Shown: positions 50,046 to 60,008 of the stretch, one piece after another
Position numbering within the stretch: the first letter of the stretch is position 1
Layout: each line of letters starts with the position of its first letter
NCBI GenBank assembly: GCA_028291405.1
Contig: JAQGID010000461.1
Coordinates: 1 to 64,000, forward strand
From: Rhodospirillales bacterium
GTDB taxonomy: Bacteria > Pseudomonadota > Alphaproteobacteria > ATCC43930 > CGMCC-115725
Direction of reading: 5' to 3'
DNA: 64,000 nucleotides
Translations under genes and position numbers: made by a program
The notes under the pieces: generated by a model
Seen by the model: only the letters and a program-made list of their open reading frames with translations
Database searches by the model: none
Told to the model about the DNA's origin: nothing

Positions 50046-51680
50046 ATGACGCGCGCCGGCAAGAACGGGGAACGGTTCGACTACATCATCGTCGGCGCCG
50101 GGTCGGCAGGCTGCGTCCTCGCCAACCGGCTGAGCGAGGACGGCACCGCGCGGGTGCTGCTGCTTGAGGCGGGGGGGCGGGACAGCAATCCTCTGATCCA
50201 CGTGCCGCTGGCAATGACCAAGCTCAACCCGGATCTGCGGATCAACTGGCAGCTCGAGACCGAGCCGGAGAAGCATTGCTACGATCGTCGCATCTGGGTT
50301 CCGCGCGGCAAGGTGCTCGGCGGCACCTCGTCGATCAACGCGATGATCTACACCAGGGGGCATCCGCTCGACTACGATCAGTGGCGGCAGAGCGGGCTGA
50401 CCGGCTGGGGCTACGCCGATGTGCTGCCATATTTCAAGCGATCGGAGGGCAGCTGGCGGGGCGAGTCCGAGTACCATGGGGCTTCCGGGCCGCTGACGAC
50501 CTCGCCGCAGCACAATCCGAGCCCGCTGTACGAGCTCTTCGCGACGGCCGGCGAGCGGGCCGGCTTCCCGCGCAGCGCCGACTACAACGGCAGCGAGCCC
50601 GAAGGCATCGCCCGGCCCGAGCTGACGATCGCCGGCGGACGACGCAACTCGACGGCGCAGGCGTTCCTGCGGCCGGCGATGCGGCGGCCGAACCTGACCG
50701 TCGCGACGCGGGCGCTCGCCCATCGCGTCGTCGTCGCTGGCGGCCGCGCTGTCGCCGTCGAGTACCGCCAGAACGGCGAGCTCAGGACGGCCAACGCCGA
50801 TCGCGAGATCGTGCTGTCGGGAGGCACCTATAACTCGCCGCAGCTCCTGATGCTCTCGGGGATCGGCGCGGCCGACGAGCTGAAGTCGCTCGGCATCCAG
50901 CCGGTCGTCGATCTGCCGAGCGTCGGGCAGAATCTGCAGGAGCACGTTAACACCGTGATCACCGTCGACATCGGCGAGCCGATCTCCTTCGACAGTCAGC
51001 TGCGCGCCGACCGCCTCGCCGTCAATATGCTAAAATGGGCGGTGCTCGGGAAGGGCGGCGCCGCCAGCCTGCCGCTGCAGGCGGTCGCCTTTCTGCGGAC
51101 GCGGCCGGGGAGCGAGCGGCCGGACATCGAGCTGCTCGTCAGCCCGGTCGCGCCCGACGCCTGGGTCTGGTTTCCCGGCGTCAAGAAGCCGATCGGCCAT
51201 CGCTTCTCGAGCCGCATCGCGGTGCTCCACCCGCGCTCGCGGGGCCGCGTCGCGCTGCGCTCGTCGCGGCCGGAGGACCCGCCGCGCATCTTCTGGAACC
51301 TCCTTTCCGACCCGGAGGATCTCGCGACGCTGAGGAGCGGCCTCAAGGCGGTGCGCTCCATCTTCGCGCAGGAGCCGATGAAGAAGCTCATCACCGGCGA
51401 AGTGCGCCCCGGACCGGGCACCGGCAGCGACGCAGAGATCGACGAGTACCTCCGTCGCAACTGCGCCACCGCGTCGCACCCGGCCGGCACCTGCCGGATG
51501 GGGGCCGATGCCGATTCGGTGCTCGACGGCAATCTCCGCGTCCGCGGCGTCGCCGGCCTCCGCGTCGCCGACTGCTCGGTGATGCCGCATCTCGTCGGCG
51601 GCAACACCAACGCTCCGACGATCATGATCGCGGAGAAGGCGGCGGATCTGATGCGCGGGAAGGCGGCGCCGGGGGCGTAG
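50046..51680 (+). CDS. GMC family FAD-dependent oxidoreductase (choline dehydrogenase-like)
   Basis: A 544-residue flavoenzyme that oxidises alcohols. The FAD dinucleotide fold FDYIIVGAGSAGCVLANRLSE opens the protein; VLGGTSSINAMIYTRG is the GMC signature 1, GGTYNSPQLLMLSGIG signature 2, and the C-terminal ASHPAGTCRMG supplies the active-site His, followed by NTNAPTIMIAEKAADL. No signal peptide, so cytoplasmic. It is divergent from the RubisCO-like gene with 154 bases between starts; shared regulation is possible. The substrate cannot be named from sequence. Confidence 0.92.
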   Translation: MTRAGKNGERFDYIIVGAGSAGCVLANRLSEDGTARVLLLEAGGRDSNPLIHVPLAMTKLNPDLRINWQLETEPEKHCYDRRIWVPRGKVLGGTSSINAMIYTRGHPLDYDQWRQSGLTGWGYADVLPYFKRSEGSWRGESEYHGASGPLTTSPQHNPSPLYELFATAGERAGFPRSADYNGSEPEGIARPELTIAGGRRNSTAQAFLRPAMRRPNLTVATRALAHRVVVAGGRAVAVEYRQNGELRTANADREIVLSGGTYNSPQLLMLSGIGAADELKSLGIQPVVDLPSVGQNLQEHVNTVITVDIGEPISFDSQLRADRLAVNMLKWAVLGKGGAASLPLQAVAFLRTRPGSERPDIELLVSPVAPDAWVWFPGVKKPIGHRFSSRIAVLHPRSRGRVALRSSRPEDPPRIFWNLLSDPEDLATLRSGLKAVRSIFAQEPMKKLITGEVRPGPGTGSDAEIDEYLRRNCATASHPAGTCRMGADADSVLDGNLRVRGVAGLRVADCSVMPHLVGGNTNAPTIMIAEKAADLMRGKAAPGA

Positions 51681-51706
51681 GTTTAGAAAACGCTTCTCGA
51701 TCGAAC

Positions 51707-51786
51707 GTCATTCCGGCCAAAGCCGGAATCCATTGTTCCGATGTCGAGTTCCCGGACGAATGGATCCCGGCTTTCCGGGATGACGC
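51707..51786. repeat. 80-bp imperfect inverted-repeat intergenic element
   Basis: The gap between two converging genes holds a long imperfect palindrome: outer ends CGTCATTCCGGC and CCGGGATGACG pair, and inner parts GCCGGAATCCATT and AATGGATCCCGGC pair, leaving a spacer in the middle. Short dyads of this type (ATTCCGGC...GGATCCCGGC...GATGACG) are scattered through many alphaproteobacterial genomes as REP/MITE-like elements. Here it can also serve as a two-way terminator. No target-site duplication was recognised. Confidence 0.75.
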
Positions 51787-51824
51787 CGGAGCGGAGCGCC
51801 GCGAGTCGCTCGAAACCCGCCGCG

Positions 51825-54296
51825 CTAGAACCGCTTCAGCAACCGATCGATATAGTCGAGTTCCGTCGGCGGCCGCTGCCGCTCGCCTGACCGGCGGCGC
51901 AGCTCGTCGAGGATCTCGCGGGATTTCTGGACGTCGGCCTGACCGGGAATTTTGACGTCCTCGTCCTCGAAATTGCCCATGCCGGCGCGGTCGCGGCCCA
52001 GCGGGTCGCGGTCGACGCGCTGGCCCGGCGGCCGCATGCTCGGCTCGCCGTTCGGGTCGCCCTGCTGGCCGGCCTGGTTCATCATCTGCTGCGCCATGTC
52101 GCGCGCCGCCTGCTGCAACTGGTCGAGCGCCTCGGTCTGCGGCCCGACGGCGTCGCCCGGCTGGCCGTGCTGCAGCGCCTCAGCGGCGTCGCGCATCGCC
52201 CGCTCGGCGCGGCCCATCGAGCGCGGAATCTCGCCCATCTGGCCCATCTGCCCCATCATGTCGCCGAGCATGCGGCGCAGCGCCTCCTGCTGCTGGGCAT
52301 CGCCGGCGGCGTCGCCACTCTGGTCGCCCTGCTGGCCCTGCTGGCCCTGCTGGCCTCGCTGCCCCTGTTGCCCGCGTTGACCCTGCTGGCCCTTCTGGCC
52401 TTGCCGCGAGTTGCGGAAGCTGCGGTCGAGAAGCTGCTGCTGCTGCCGCATCATCTTCTGCATCTGCTGCATCGCCTGGCCGGCCTGGCCGTTATCGGCC
52501 TGCATGCGGCCGGCCTGCAGGTTCTCCAGCATCTCCTGGAGCTGCGCCAGCAGGTCGCGCGCCGCGTCCTTGGCGCCGGTGCGCGCCATCTCGCGGGCGC
52601 GGTCGAGCATCTTCTGGAGATCCTCGCGGCTGACCATGTGCGAGGGATCGACCGGCGGCAGGTTCTGCAGCTGCTCCGGCGTCATCTGCTGCATCGCCTG
52701 CGCCATCTGCTGCAGATAGCGGTCGATCGCCTGTTTAAGATCGGCGATCATCTTCTCGATCTCGGCGTCCGGCGCGTTGCGCGCGATCGCGTCCTGGAGC
52801 TGGCGCTGCAAGTCGCGCATCTCGCGCTGGGCGAGCGACAATCCGCCGTCCTCGACGCGCAGCGCGGTATCCCACAGCAGTTGCTCGACCTCGGGAACCG
52901 CGGTCGCCGATTTGTCGAGCAGCAGCCGGTCCGAGGCGCTGCGCAGCGCCAGGAAGACGAGGGTGTCGTCGCGATAGAGCGCCGGGCGCGCCGAGAGGTC
53001 GGAAAGGATCTCGCTGACCGGCCGGCGGTCGTCGGGCGTCATCGCGAGCTGCTTGCGCTGCTCGATGATGGCGCGTGCGATCGGATGTTTGAAATCGCGC
53101 TCCGGCAGGACCATCCGGACCGCATCGCTCTCGCCGGTCTGGCCCAGTGCGTCGGTCGCGACGAGGCGGATCTCGACCGGCAACCCGGCCCAGATATGCG
53201 ACGTGAGATCGTGGAAGCTCGCGGCCTTCGCCTCCTTCGCATGCTGTGCCGAAAGCGGGAGGTCGATCGTCAGCTTCTCGTCGTTCTTGCCGCCCTGCCG
53301 GGTGATCACCGCCTTGACGCTCTCGACGCCGTAATCGTCGCTCGCCTGGTATTCAAGGCGCAGCGCGGCGCGCTGAGTCTTCTGCGGCGGCGTCGCGAAG
53401 GCGATCTTCGGCGGCAGGTCGGGGATCACCTGGATCGGCCAGGACGCGATCATGCCGCCGTCCTGAACGACGGATAGCTTCATGCCGCCGGTGATCGTCG
53501 CCTGCGCCTTGAAATTCTGCGGGTCAACTGACGCGAAGTCGCTCGTCGCATCGTCGATCTGGAGTTGTGGCGGGTGATGGCCGCCGTGGACCTGCGCCAG
53601 GAGTGTCGACCCCGTCGGGACGCCGATTGCCGCATCCTGGTGGTCGCGCTGGAGGAATTGCGGCGGCAGCCCGGTGTAGTCGGGCGGCGTCAACCAGGCA
53701 TCGAGGCTGGGCGGCGGCGCCGGCGGGACGCCGGCGAAGGCTGGTTGGACGGCGCGCACGAGCCGCGCTCGCCATTGATCGCCGGCACCGAACGCCGCGA
53801 GAACCAATACCAGCGCGAGAGCAGCACGCAGGCCGCGCGGATCGGTCGCGGCGAGACCGCCGGACGGGAGGCCGATACGCAGCCGCCGCGTCTCGCTCTC
53901 CATACGCTCGCGATGGACCCGCCACAGCGCGACCGCGGCCGGATCGCCGCCACCGCCGGCGAGCCGGTCGGAGAGCGCGGTGAGGGGGCGGTGGACGAGG
54001 CCGCTCGCCTGCTCCAGCCGGCGTCGCGCCTGGGCCATACCCGGCGGCCGCAGTCGGAAGAGGCGGCGCAGCGCCCAAACGAGCGTGCCGGCGAAGGCGG
54101 CGAGCAGGATCGCATGGAGCCAGCCGGGCAGCAGGCGAAAGAGATCGAAGAGGGCGAGGACGAGGAAAACGCCGATTGTCGCAAGCGCCGGCCACAGCGC
54201 CGGGAACAGCCGCTCCCAGAACAGGGCAATTCCGGCAAGCCGCAGCTTGCCGCGGAAGCGGTTCTCGTCGGGGGGGAGCTGGACGTCAGCACTCAT
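51825..54296 (-). CDS. TIGR02302 (DUF4175) family membrane protein with Gln/Gly-rich tract
   Basis: An 823-residue protein known mainly from alphaproteobacteria and of unknown function. Two N-terminal helix pairs (about 30-80 and 160-180) anchor it; a periplasmic-type beta region follows (SLDAWLTPPDYTG, PDLPPKIAFATPPQKTQRAALRLEYQASDDYGVESV), then a long helical region and a low-complexity stretch of Gln/Gly repeats (QKGQQGQRGQQGQRGQQGQ and onward) with Met-Gln-rich flanks. The start at 54296 (MSADVQLPP) lies 8 bases after the lysA stop, so it is in the argH-lysA transcript. Confidence 0.88.
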   Translation of the reverse strand: MSADVQLPPDENRFRGKLRLAGIALFWERLFPALWPALATIGVFLVLALFDLFRLLPGWLHAILLAAFAGTLVWALRRLFRLRPPGMAQARRRLEQASGLVHRPLTALSDRLAGGGGDPAAVALWRVHRERMESETRRLRIGLPSGGLAATDPRGLRAALALVLVLAAFGAGDQWRARLVRAVQPAFAGVPPAPPPSLDAWLTPPDYTGLPPQFLQRDHQDAAIGVPTGSTLLAQVHGGHHPPQLQIDDATSDFASVDPQNFKAQATITGGMKLSVVQDGGMIASWPIQVIPDLPPKIAFATPPQKTQRAALRLEYQASDDYGVESVKAVITRQGGKNDEKLTIDLPLSAQHAKEAKAASFHDLTSHIWAGLPVEIRLVATDALGQTGESDAVRMVLPERDFKHPIARAIIEQRKQLAMTPDDRRPVSEILSDLSARPALYRDDTLVFLALRSASDRLLLDKSATAVPEVEQLLWDTALRVEDGGLSLAQREMRDLQRQLQDAIARNAPDAEIEKMIADLKQAIDRYLQQMAQAMQQMTPEQLQNLPPVDPSHMVSREDLQKMLDRAREMARTGAKDAARDLLAQLQEMLENLQAGRMQADNGQAGQAMQQMQKMMRQQQQLLDRSFRNSRQGQKGQQGQRGQQGQRGQQGQQGQQGDQSGDAAGDAQQQEALRRMLGDMMGQMGQMGEIPRSMGRAERAMRDAAEALQHGQPGDAVGPQTEALDQLQQAARDMAQQMMNQAGQQGDPNGEPSMRPPGQRVDRDPLGRDRAGMGNFEDEDVKIPGQADVQKSREILDELRRRSGERQRPPTELDYIDRLLKRF

Positions 54297-54304
54297 GCCG
54301 CATC

Positions 54305-55603
54305 TCACACGCGCTCGGGGTCGTCGAGCCAATCCGGGAGCCGGTCCTGGGCAAGCAGCTCCGCATAGCTCTGCCGGGGCCGGATTACGGCGTATTCGCT
54401 GCCGCGGACCAGTACCTCGGGGACGAGCGGTCTCGAATTATAGGTCGAACTCATCGCCGCGCCATAGGCTCCCGCCGAAAGAATGGCGACGAGCTCGCCG
54501 ACAGCGATCGGCGGTAGCATGCGCTGCGTCGCAAAAGTGTCGCCGGTTTCGCACACCGGTCCGACGACGTCGACCGGCACCGCCTCGCGCGAACCCGCGA
54601 TTACCGGGACGATCTCGTGCCATGCCTCGTAAAGCGTCGGGCGGATCAGATCGTTCATCGCTGCGTCGAGAATGAGGAAGCGCCGCGTCAGCCCCTCCTT
54701 GACGGCAACGGCGGAGGCGACCAGCACGCCGGCATTGCCGACCAGCGAGCGGCCGGGCTCGAGCGCGAGCGCGACGCCGAGATTGCCGAAGATTCCCTTC
54801 ACCATCGCCGCGTAGTCGGCGAGGGGGGGCGGCGATTCGTCGCGATAAGCGATGCCGAGCCCGCCGCCGAGATCGAGCCGTGACAGCGCGATGCCGTCGG
54901 CGCGCAGCGCCGCCACCAATTCGGCGAGCTTGGTGAAAGCGAGGCGAAAGGGCGCGAGATCCGTCAGCTGCGAGCCGATATGGACCGCGAGGCCGGCGAA
55001 TTCGATCCCCGGCATATCGGCGGCGCGGCGCGCAACGCCGGCGATATGGGCGAGATCGATACCGAATTTGTTCTCGCTCTTGCCGGTCGAGATCTTGGCA
55101 TGGGTCAGCGCGTCGACATCGGGGTTGACGCGGAGCATGACCGGCGCCCGCCGGTTCATGGCGACGGCCACGGCGTTAAGCGCGTCGAGCTCGGGGACGC
55201 TCTCGACGTTGATCTGATGGATGCCGGTTTCAAGGGCGAATTCCATCTCGGCCCGCGTCTTGCCGACGCCGGAGAAGACGATGCGCTGCGGCGGCACTCC
55301 GGCGGCGAGGGCGCGGCGCAGCTCGCCCTCGGAGACGACGTCGGCGCCGGCACCGAGTCGGGCGAAGGTGCCGATGATTGCGAGATTCGAGCTCGCCTTA
55401 ACGGCATAGCAGATCGTTGCCCGCTGATCGGCAAACGCGGCGGCATAGGCTTGGTAATGGCCTTCAAGCCCGGCGGTCGAATAGCAGTAGAAGGGCGTTA
55501 CAACTGCGGCGGCAATGTCGGCGAGCGCAACGCCCTCGGCGCAAAGTGCGCCGTTGCGATAGGCGAAGCCGGAGCCGGACAGCGGTCCCGGGGACTCACT
55601 CAT
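54305..55603 (-). CDS. lysA: Diaminopimelate decarboxylase
   Basis: Last step of lysine biosynthesis, decarboxylating meso-diaminopimelate. The 432-residue PLP enzyme has the cofactor lysine Lys69 in ICYAVKASSNLAI, the phosphate-binding DLGGGLGIAY, GRSLVGNAG and the catalytic Cys in GPVCETGDTF, contributed across the dimer. The ATG at 55603 lies within the last codons of the small lipoprotein gene (8-base overlap), indicating coupling. Order argH, lipoprotein, lysA is a conserved alphaproteobacterial feature. Confidence 0.97.
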   Translation of the reverse strand: MSESPGPLSGSGFAYRNGALCAEGVALADIAAAVVTPFYCYSTAGLEGHYQAYAAAFADQRATICYAVKASSNLAIIGTFARLGAGADVVSEGELRRALAAGVPPQRIVFSGVGKTRAEMEFALETGIHQINVESVPELDALNAVAVAMNRRAPVMLRVNPDVDALTHAKISTGKSENKFGIDLAHIAGVARRAADMPGIEFAGLAVHIGSQLTDLAPFRLAFTKLAELVAALRADGIALSRLDLGGGLGIAYRDESPPPLADYAAMVKGIFGNLGVALALEPGRSLVGNAGVLVASAVAVKEGLTRRFLILDAAMNDLIRPTLYEAWHEIVPVIAGSREAVPVDVVGPVCETGDTFATQRMLPPIAVGELVAILSAGAYGAAMSSTYNSRPLVPEVLVRGSEYAVIRPRQSYAELLAQDRLPDWLDDPERV

Positions 55604-55727
55604 GCGGGTAAATCCGCGGATAAGTCGTCGGGGCGCCCGGCGGCGGCGCCGGATCGGCCTTCTTGGCGCAGGCGGCGATGATGCAGACGGCAAGCACTAT
55701 CAGGAGGCAGCGGGCCACAGCTCTCAC
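55596..55727 (-). CDS. 43-residue LptM-like lipoprotein
   Basis: A very short gene between argH and lysA. GTG at 55727 overlaps the argH stop as GTGA and the TGA ends 8 bases inside lysA. The product has a basic start, hydrophobic run [14 protein letters not shown] with a lipobox ending at Cys20, then [22 protein letters not shown]. Lysines right after the lipidated Cys and the proline-rich YPR-YP tail match the small lipoproteins at this locus in other alphaproteobacteria and the LptM/YifL type, which help the LPS transporter LptD mature in E. coli. Function here is inferred. Confidence 0.82.
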   Translation of the reverse strand: MRAVARCLLIVLAVCIIAACAKKADPAPPPGAPTTYPRIYPHE

Positions 55728-57127
55728 AGGAACCTCTCCCGCGCATTGGCGACCGCGCGCTCGACATTTTCGGGGGCGGTGCCGCCGAAGCTCGTACGGC
55801 TCGCGACCGAGCTGGCCACGTCGAGAACGTCGAACACCGGGTTCGTGATGCGCTGATCGATCGCCTGCATCTCGGCGAGCGACAGCTGCGCCAGTTGCAC
55901 GCCGCGCTCTTCAGCGCGCTTGACGAGGCTGCCGGTGACGTGATGCGCCTCCCGGAAGGGCAGGCCGAGCACGCGGACCAGCCAGTCGGCGAGATCGGTC
56001 GCCGTCGAGAAGCCGCGCTCGGCGGCGGCGCGCATCGCGGCTTCGTTGGCCGTCAGGTCGAGCACCATCCCCATCGTCGCCGCCAGGCACAGCTCCAGCG
56101 TATCGGCGACCTCGAAGGAGGGCTCTTTGTCCTCCTGCATGTCCTTGCCGTAGGCGAGCGGCAACCCCTTCATGACGGTCAGCAGTCCGACGAGCGCGCC
56201 GGCGAGGCGGCCGGTCTTGGCGCGCACCAGCTCCGCCGCGTCGGGATTGCGCTTCTGCGGCATGATCGAGCTGCCGCTGGTGAAGGCGTCGCTGAGGGCG
56301 ACGAAGCGGAAGCCATCGCTACACCAAAGGATGATCTCCTCGGCGAAGCGCGAGAGATGTACACCGGCGATCGCCGCCGCTGCCATGTACTCGAGCGCGA
56401 AATCGCGATCGGAGACGGCATCGAGCGAATTCGCGGTCGGCCGATCGAACCCCAAAGCAGCGGCTGTCGCGTGGCGGTCGATCGGGAAGGAGGTACCGGC
56501 GAGAGCCGCCGAGCCGAGAGGGCATTCGTTGAGCCGCTTGCGGCAATCCGCCATGCGTCCGCGGTCGCGTCCCAGCATCTCGACATAGGCCAGGAGGTGG
56601 TGGCCGAAGGTCACCGGCTGGGCGATCTGAAGATGGGTGAAGCCCGGCATCACCGTCGCGGCATGGCGCTCGGCCTGGCCGAGCAGCGCCGCTTGCAGCG
56701 CCTGCATCTGGCGGTCGCCGCGGTCGATCGCGTTGCGCAGCCACAGCCGGAAATCGGTCGCCACCTGGTCGTTGCGCGAGCGCGCGGTGTGCAGCCGCCC
56801 GGCCGCCGGGCCGATCAGCTCGGCGAGGCGCTGCTCGACATTCATGTGAATGTCCTCATGCGCCCGCTTGAAGACGAATTTACCCGCGAGGATCTCGCCG
56901 AGAATTTGCTCTAGACCGCCGGCGATCGCCTCGCCATCTTCCGCCGAGAGGATCTTCTGCCGGACGAGCATGGCGCAATGCGCCTTCGAGCCGGCGATGT
57001 CCTCGGCGAAGAGACGCTTGTCGAAATCGATCGAGGCATTGATGCGCTCCATGATCTCGGCCGGCCTGCCGGCGAAACGGCCGCCCCAGGCGGCGTTTGC
57101 TGGCGGCGAGGCGGTGGATTCGCTCAT
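55724..57127 (-). CDS. argH: Argininosuccinate lyase
   Basis: Final step of arginine synthesis, splitting argininosuccinate into arginine and fumarate. The 467-residue fumarase-superfamily protein has [32 protein letters not shown], the His of [12 protein letters not shown] and the loop signature [12 protein letters not shown]. The start MSESTASPP at 57127 is chosen because upstream in-frame residues are not family-like. It is first in the argH-lipoprotein-lysA-TIGR02302 transcript and is divergent from the TlpA-like gene with only 21 bases between starts, so the promoters must overlap the coding ends. Confidence 0.97.
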   Translation of the reverse strand: MSESTASPPANAAWGGRFAGRPAEIMERINASIDFDKRLFAEDIAGSKAHCAMLVRQKILSAEDGEAIAGGLEQILGEILAGKFVFKRAHEDIHMNVEQRLAELIGPAAGRLHTARSRNDQVATDFRLWLRNAIDRGDRQMQALQAALLGQAERHAATVMPGFTHLQIAQPVTFGHHLLAYVEMLGRDRGRMADCRKRLNECPLGSAALAGTSFPIDRHATAAALGFDRPTANSLDAVSDRDFALEYMAAAAIAGVHLSRFAEEIILWCSDGFRFVALSDAFTSGSSIMPQKRNPDAAELVRAKTGRLAGALVGLLTVMKGLPLAYGKDMQEDKEPSFEVADTLELCLAATMGMVLDLTANEAAMRAAAERGFSTATDLADWLVRVLGLPFREAHHVTGSLVKRAEERGVQLAQLSLAEMQAIDQRITNPVFDVLDVASSVASRTSFGGTAPENVERAVANARERFL

Positions 57128-57148
57128 CTGGGGCAAATCGGAGGCGTG

Positions 57149-57781
57149 ATGCAGCGGCGCAGCATTCTCATGGTGGTCGTAGTCCTTTGTCTCGCCGTCG
57201 TCGGCTTTACCGCCTATCGCGTGTTGCAGCAACCCAATGTCGCACTTGTCCCGGTGCCGATGGCTGGCGCTCCGGCGTCGATCGGGCAGTTTATCCCGGT
57301 CGACCCGCCCCGGCCAGCGCCCGAGGTCAGTTTCACAACCGAATCCGGCGGAAATGTGAGCCTCGCCGACTTCCGCGGCCGCGTCGTGCTGCTCAATCTC
57401 TGGGCGACGTGGTGCGAGCCTTGCATCCGCGAGATGCCGGCGCTCGACCGGCTGCAGGGCAAGCTCGGCGGCAAGGATTTCGCAGTTGTCCTAGTGTCGC
57501 AGGACCGCGGCGGCGCCACCGTCGTCGATCCGTTCTTCGCCAAGCTCGGCCTGTCCAATCTGCAGACCTATCTCGATCCGAAGAGCGCCGTCGGCCACGG
57601 CTTCGCCGTCGCCGGCCTGCCGACCAGCTTCCTCGTCGACCGCGACGGCACGATCATCGGCAGCGTCCAAGGCGCCGCGCCATGGGAGGGCGGAGCGGTC
57701 GAGGCGATGATTCGCGACAGAATCGCGAGCAGCGAAAAGAAATCCGCGACGCTGGACCGGTCGACGAGCCCGTCTCCGTAG
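57149..57781 (+). CDS. TlpA-like membrane-anchored thiol:disulfide oxidoreductase
   Basis: A 210-residue periplasmic thioredoxin-like protein. Residues 6-26 form an N-terminal anchor, a Pro-rich linker follows, and the AhpC/TSA-Redoxin fold has the active site [14 protein letters not shown] with Cys89 and Cys92, the cis-Pro in [13 protein letters not shown]. TlpA proteins reduce cysteines in cytochrome c or oxidase copper-site assembly factors. GGAGG eight bases before the ATG at 57149 fixes the start. Placement divergent from argH is conserved in related genomes. Confidence 0.92.
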   Translation: MQRRSILMVVVVLCLAVVGFTAYRVLQQPNVALVPVPMAGAPASIGQFIPVDPPRPAPEVSFTTESGGNVSLADFRGRVVLLNLWATWCEPCIREMPALDRLQGKLGGKDFAVVLVSQDRGGATVVDPFFAKLGLSNLQTYLDPKSAVGHGFAVAGLPTSFLVDRDGTIIGSVQGAAPWEGGAVEAMIRDRIASSEKKSATLDRSTSPSP

Positions 57782-57905
57782 AACCCGCGGCGGGAAGCTT
57801 CCGCCCGACCGCGCCGCCTTTACGCGATTTTAATCCGAATACTGTCTGGATGGGCTCGGCTGCCGTCGTCCGATGGCGCTTACCCTTTTCTTCCCGGTGC
57901 CTCAG

Positions 57906-59987
57906 ATGCGCGTTCGGTCGTTTTTCATCGCCTGCATGTCCGCGACTTCGGCGATCGCCGTCGTCGTCGCCGGCGTCACGGTCTTCAATTCGCTGGGCCG
58001 CTATCAGGCGGAGACCTCGGCGCGCGACGCCATCGGCGTTGCCGGCAAGCTCATGAAGGCCAACGAGATCATGTCGAACGAGCGCGGCCCGTTCAGTCTC
58101 GCCATGCTGATGGAGGCGCCGTTGCCGGCCAAGGAGCAGGAGAATATCGCGCGGCTGCGCGCCGAGACCGATGGCTCGTTCGCCGCGACGGCGGAAATCC
58201 TGCGGCAGGCGGCCGGCGAGACGGCCACGGCGCAGAGCGCCGAGCTGCTGCAGATCGCCGCGCAGCTCAAGACGGCGCGCGCTGCCGCCGATCGCGAGAT
58301 CGAGAAGCCGCTGAAGCAACGGTCGGCCGACACCAACGCCGCCTATGTGAAAGCGACGGATGAGCTGCTCGGACGCGTCACGGCGCTTGTCGATGTCATC
58401 GCCGCAACGGCGATACGACAGGACAGCGCCGTCGCAATCTATTTCGGCATCGCGCGGGCGAGCGCGGTGATGCGCGACCACAATTCCTGGCGCGGTCCGA
58501 CCTTCCTCGAAGCGGTCGCCTCGGGCAAGCCGATGGCGCCGGAAACCCTGGCGAAGCTCGACAAGGCCACCGGATATCTCGAGCAGGACTGGATCGCCAT
58601 CGAGACCGGCGTTCGGCAGGCCGGTAACCCGCCGGTGCTGGTCAAGGCCGTCGACATCGTCAAGGCGAAGTATTTCGGCGATGCCGTGCCGGTCTACAAT
58701 AAGGTCCTCGCGGCCGGCCGCAGCGACGGCAAATATCCCTTCGACGGCGCGGAATACCGGCGTCTCCATACACCGGGTCAGGCTACGATCACCGCGGTGC
58801 GGGACGCCGCTTTCGAGGCCGCGGCGGAGCGCATCGGAGAGGCGCGCGACGACGCGTTCCGCGCGCTGATGCTGGCGGTCTTCGCCCTGGTTCTCGTCGT
58901 CGCCTCGGTGATCGCCGTAGCCGTCGTGTTCGGTCGCCGCGTCGTGTCGCCGCTGATCGGCATGACCGCTACCATTACCCGCATCGCCGACAACGATCTC
59001 GACATCGCCGTCGCCGGACGCGGGCGGCGCGACGAGATCGGCGAGATGGCCGAGGCGCTCGAGACGCTTCGTCTCAATGCCGTTTCGGCGCGCGAGCTCG
59101 CCGCCGAGAACGCGGTCCAGCAGCAGGAACGTCTGGCACGAGGCGAGCGCGTCGAGACGGCGACCGGCAGCTTCGACCGCGACAGCGCGTCGGTCATCGA
59201 CGAGGTTCGCTCGGCTGCCGCCACGATGAAGACCCAGGCCGAGAATACGGCCAGGATCGCCCAGTCGGTCGAGAGCCGCACCGTCACCGTCGCCGCCGCC
59301 GCGGAGCAGGCCTCGGCGAACGTGCAGACCGTCGCCGCCGCGACCGAGGAGCTCGCCGCATCGATCGTCGAGATCGGCCGCCGCATCGGACAATCGGCCG
59401 AGATCGCCGTCAAGGCCGAGCAGATCGCTACGGCGGCCTCGGACGAGATCGGCGGCCTCGCGACCGCGTCCGAGAAGATCGGCGAGGTTGTCGGGCTGAT
59501 CCAGAACATCGCCAGCCAGACCAACCTTCTCGCCCTCAACGCCACCATCGAGGCGGCGCGCGCCGGCGAGGCGGGCCGCGGCTTCGCCGTCGTCGCGAGC
59601 GAGGTCAAGACCCTCGCCGCCCAGACCGCCAAGGCAACCGAGGAGATCGCCGCGCAGATCGGCAAGATCCAGGAAGAGACCGGCGCTGCCGTCGACCGCG
59701 TCAAGAGCATCGCCGGGACGATCGCCGAGATCAACAAGCTGGCCGGCGAGATCACCGCCGCCGTCGAGCAGCAGAACGCCGCTACCTCGGAGATCGCCCG
59801 CAACGTCCAGCAGGCGGCGGAAGGCACCCGCCTCGTCACCACCGAGATTGCCGACGTCAGCACGGAGATGAGCCAGTCCGGCGCCGCCGCCAAGAGCATG
59901 GAGGACACCGTCGGCGCCCTCTCCGCCAAGGCCGAGGCGCTGACCAGACAGATCTCCGGCTTCCTCGCCGAGGTCAGAGCCGCCTGA
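57906..59987 (+). CDS. Methyl-accepting chemotaxis protein
   Basis: A 693-residue receptor: N-terminal helix ([27 protein letters not shown]), a long helical periplasmic sensor of about 290 residues, second membrane helix ([22 protein letters not shown]), HAMP domain ([34 protein letters not shown]) and the signalling hairpin with [31 protein letters not shown] at the tip. No C-terminal CheR-docking pentapeptide. An upstream ATG at 57873 adds 11 non-polar residues and is less likely. The ligand is unknown; no che genes are nearby. Confidence 0.93.
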   Translation: MRVRSFFIACMSATSAIAVVVAGVTVFNSLGRYQAETSARDAIGVAGKLMKANEIMSNERGPFSLAMLMEAPLPAKEQENIARLRAETDGSFAATAEILRQAAGETATAQSAELLQIAAQLKTARAAADREIEKPLKQRSADTNAAYVKATDELLGRVTALVDVIAATAIRQDSAVAIYFGIARASAVMRDHNSWRGPTFLEAVASGKPMAPETLAKLDKATGYLEQDWIAIETGVRQAGNPPVLVKAVDIVKAKYFGDAVPVYNKVLAAGRSDGKYPFDGAEYRRLHTPGQATITAVRDAAFEAAAERIGEARDDAFRALMLAVFALVLVVASVIAVAVVFGRRVVSPLIGMTATITRIADNDLDIAVAGRGRRDEIGEMAEALETLRLNAVSARELAAENAVQQQERLARGERVETATGSFDRDSASVIDEVRSAAATMKTQAENTARIAQSVESRTVTVAAAAEQASANVQTVAAATEELAASIVEIGRRIGQSAEIAVKAEQIATAASDEIGGLATASEKIGEVVGLIQNIASQTNLLALNATIEAARAGEAGRGFAVVASEVKTLAAQTAKATEEIAAQIGKIQEETGAAVDRVKSIAGTIAEINKLAGEITAAVEQQNAATSEIARNVQQAAEGTRLVTTEIADVSTEMSQSGAAAKSMEDTVGALSAKAEALTRQISGFLAEVRAA

Positions 59988-60008
59988 AGCGCCGTTCGCT
60001 CGGCATGC

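Noticed and set aside
57654-59393. 579-codon minus-strand open frame over the TlpA-like and chemoreceptor genes
   Set aside because: Antisense shadow of two genes with clear domains; composition is Arg/Gly/Asp-rich with no motif.
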